From an uncultured Prevotella sp. (GTDB lineage: Bacteria; Bacteroidota; Bacteroidia; Bacteroidales; Bacteroidaceae), in NCBI GenBank assembly GCA_905233165.1, contig CAJODL010000004.1:147436-211435 (forward strand): DNA of 64,000 bases. Reading direction: 5' to 3'. The position numbers and the translations under genes were made by a program. The notes under the pieces are model-generated. The model had not been told where the DNA came from. It did no database searches and saw only the letters and a list, made by a program, of their open reading frames with translations. This document shows, piece after piece, positions 62,809 to 64,000 of this stretch (its first letter is position 1; every line of letters begins with the position of its first letter).

Positions 62809-63272
62809 TAGATCAGTTAATTACTCTCGGCCCTTATGGAATGCTGATAGCAGCATTTCTTGCAGGCAGCTTTATGCCTTTCTCGTCAGAGGCTGTAATG
62901 CTGGCCCTGATGGCATTGGGGGTAAATCCTTGGGAGCTGATAATATGGGGTACCATCGGCAACGTCCTCGGCTCAGGCTTCAACTATTGTGTGGGTATGA
63001 TGGGAAAGGATGAGTGGTTTGAGAAATATCTGCATGTGAAACCCAAGGATATGGATAGGGCCCGACGCTTCATGAAGGGTAGGGGCGCATACATGGGATT
63101 CTTTGCCTTTGTTCCTTTGCTGGGGTCTGCAATAACAATACTGTTAGGACTGATGAGGGCTAATCCTGTCATAACCTTTGTCTCAATAACAGTCGGAAAA
63201 GTAGTGAGATATATTGTTCTTATCTATGGGGCATACTTCGTCAGTTGGCTGACAAAAATAGTAATGGCATAA
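62805..63272 (+). CDS. DedA/YqaA-type (VTT domain) membrane protein
   Basis: A 155-aa protein (start ATG 62805). It has the VTT/SNARE-associated pattern: MLIAAFLAGSFMPFSSEAVM, then GTIGNVLGSGFNYCVGMMG, a basic loop (RARRFMKGRGAYMGFFAFVP) and the final helices. It is shorter than classical DedA and matches the YqaA subgroup. Members help lipid scrambling and membrane homeostasis. It overlaps the upstream gene by four bases; the DEAD-box helicase begins three bases after its stop. Confidence 0.85.
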   Translation: MIDQLITLGPYGMLIAAFLAGSFMPFSSEAVMLALMALGVNPWELIIWGTIGNVLGSGFNYCVGMMGKDEWFEKYLHVKPKDMDRARRFMKGRGAYMGFFAFVPLLGSAITILLGLMRANPVITFVSITVGKVVRYIVLIYGAYFVSWLTKIVMA

Positions 63273-63275
63273 ATA

Positions 63276-64000
63276 TATGGAAGATATACAAAAGAAATAT
63301 TTTGAGGAAACCCTTCTTAATGACAATATCCTCGATGCCTTGTATGACATGCGTTTCGATGCATGTACCCCTATACAGGCAGCCTGCATAGACCCTATCA
63401 TCGAGGGTATGGACATCATGGGTGTTGCCCAGACAGGTACTGGCAAGACGGCTGCATATCTTCTTCCTGTTCTCTCTCGTCTCGACGATGGTGGATATCC
63501 TGAAGATGCGGTCAACTGCCTTATCATGGCTCCTACGAGGGAATTGGCGCAGCAGATAGACCAGGCCATGCAGGGTTTTGGCTATTATCTTGATGGCATC
63601 AGCAGTGTGGCTGTCTATGGTGGAAATGATGGCAACAGATATAATAATGAGATGACGGCCTTGAAGAAAGGTGCGTCTGTGGTGATAGCAACACCTGGAC
63701 GTCTCATCTCGCACATGCAGATGGATAACATCGACCTCTCAAAGCTGTCGTTCTTCATCCTCGATGAGGCTGACCGTATGCTTGATATGGGATTCTCGGA
63801 TGATATCCTCACCATTGCCAAGCAGATACCAAAGAGCTGTCAGACCATCATGTTCTCGGCTACGATGCCTAAAAAGATAGAGGACCTGGCAAAGACCCTG
63901 CTGAAAAATCCTATGAATGTGAAGATAGCTGTCTCAAAGCCGGCAGAGAAGATTCAGCAGTCGGCTTATGTGTGCTATCAAAAGCAGAAGGATGGCATTC
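63276..64000 (+). CDS. DEAD-box ATP-dependent RNA helicase, 3' end outside the window
   Basis: The frame from ATG 63276 stays open to the last base (at least 241 residues). It shows the Q-motif (FDACTPIQAACI), Walker A as AQTGTGKTAAY, PTRELAQQI, GGN, TPGRL, the DEAD box in LDEADRMLDMGF, and SAT in FSATMP. It is of the RhlE/CsdA-like group. The C-terminal helicase lobe lies beyond the window. Confidence 0.93.

Overview
The window looks like chromosomal DNA of a Bacteroidota, most likely a Prevotellaceae-type Bacteroidales. Support comes from repeated -7 boxes of the TAnnTTTG class with -33 TTTG boxes about 20 bp upstream, few Shine-Dalgarno sites, a 47-bp type II-C CRISPR repeat, HU-like proteins beside DUF3987/VirE-type proteins, meso-diaminopimelate dehydrogenase, and a surface protein with a Prevotella-like C-terminal tail (YNLSGQKV). 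Species assignment is inference.

Layout. 1-6966: the 3' part of a nonribosomal peptide synthetase (C-A-PCP-C-A-PCP-reductase), split into three frames by two short deletions at the same point of both adenylation domains. 7013-7450: a Nudix hydrolase. 7.6-14.8 kb: a type II-C CRISPR-Cas locus with a reverse-strand tracrRNA, cas9, cas1, cas2 and an array of 24 repeats. 14.8-16.7 kb: a reverse-strand stress island (DinD, DUF3791-like, RelE-like toxin, antitoxin) flanked by about 150-bp direct repeats, one of them fused to the last CRISPR repeat. 16.8-31.1 kb: an accessory region with an HU-like protein, tiny membrane peptides, structured leaders, a large GLUG/beta-helix surface protein with a 60-aa companion, a leaderless WYL regulator, two small proteins sharing an NAPVGQ box, 10-bp phased repeats before a promoter, an M15 peptidase and a VirE/DUF3987 primase-helicase-like protein.

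31.2-64 kb is mostly housekeeping: dnaK, tRNA-Gln, a reverse operon fabI / PurF-like / ACT / UPF0210 / ddh, a forward operon with a phosphopantetheinyl transferase (able in principle to activate the NRPS carrier domains), an M64 peptidase and a gamma-carbonic anhydrase-like protein, then priA, an LTA-synthase-like sulfatase, a candidate small RNA, an AsmA-like protein, a GH2 beta-galactosidase, an SDR, a transglutaminase, DPP III, and a long forward run (HU/CCDC81-like, zinc ribbon-FHA, serine acetyltransferase, RNA methyltransferase, DPP IV-like, purD, two membrane proteins, a DEAD-box helicase cut by the window end).

The least explained structure is in the CRISPR repeats (each carries a complete host-type promoter), the 24.9-31.0 kb cassette with its switch-like leader and phased operator, and the small RNA near 45.5 kb. 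Short dispersed repeats occur both between genes and in frame inside genes.
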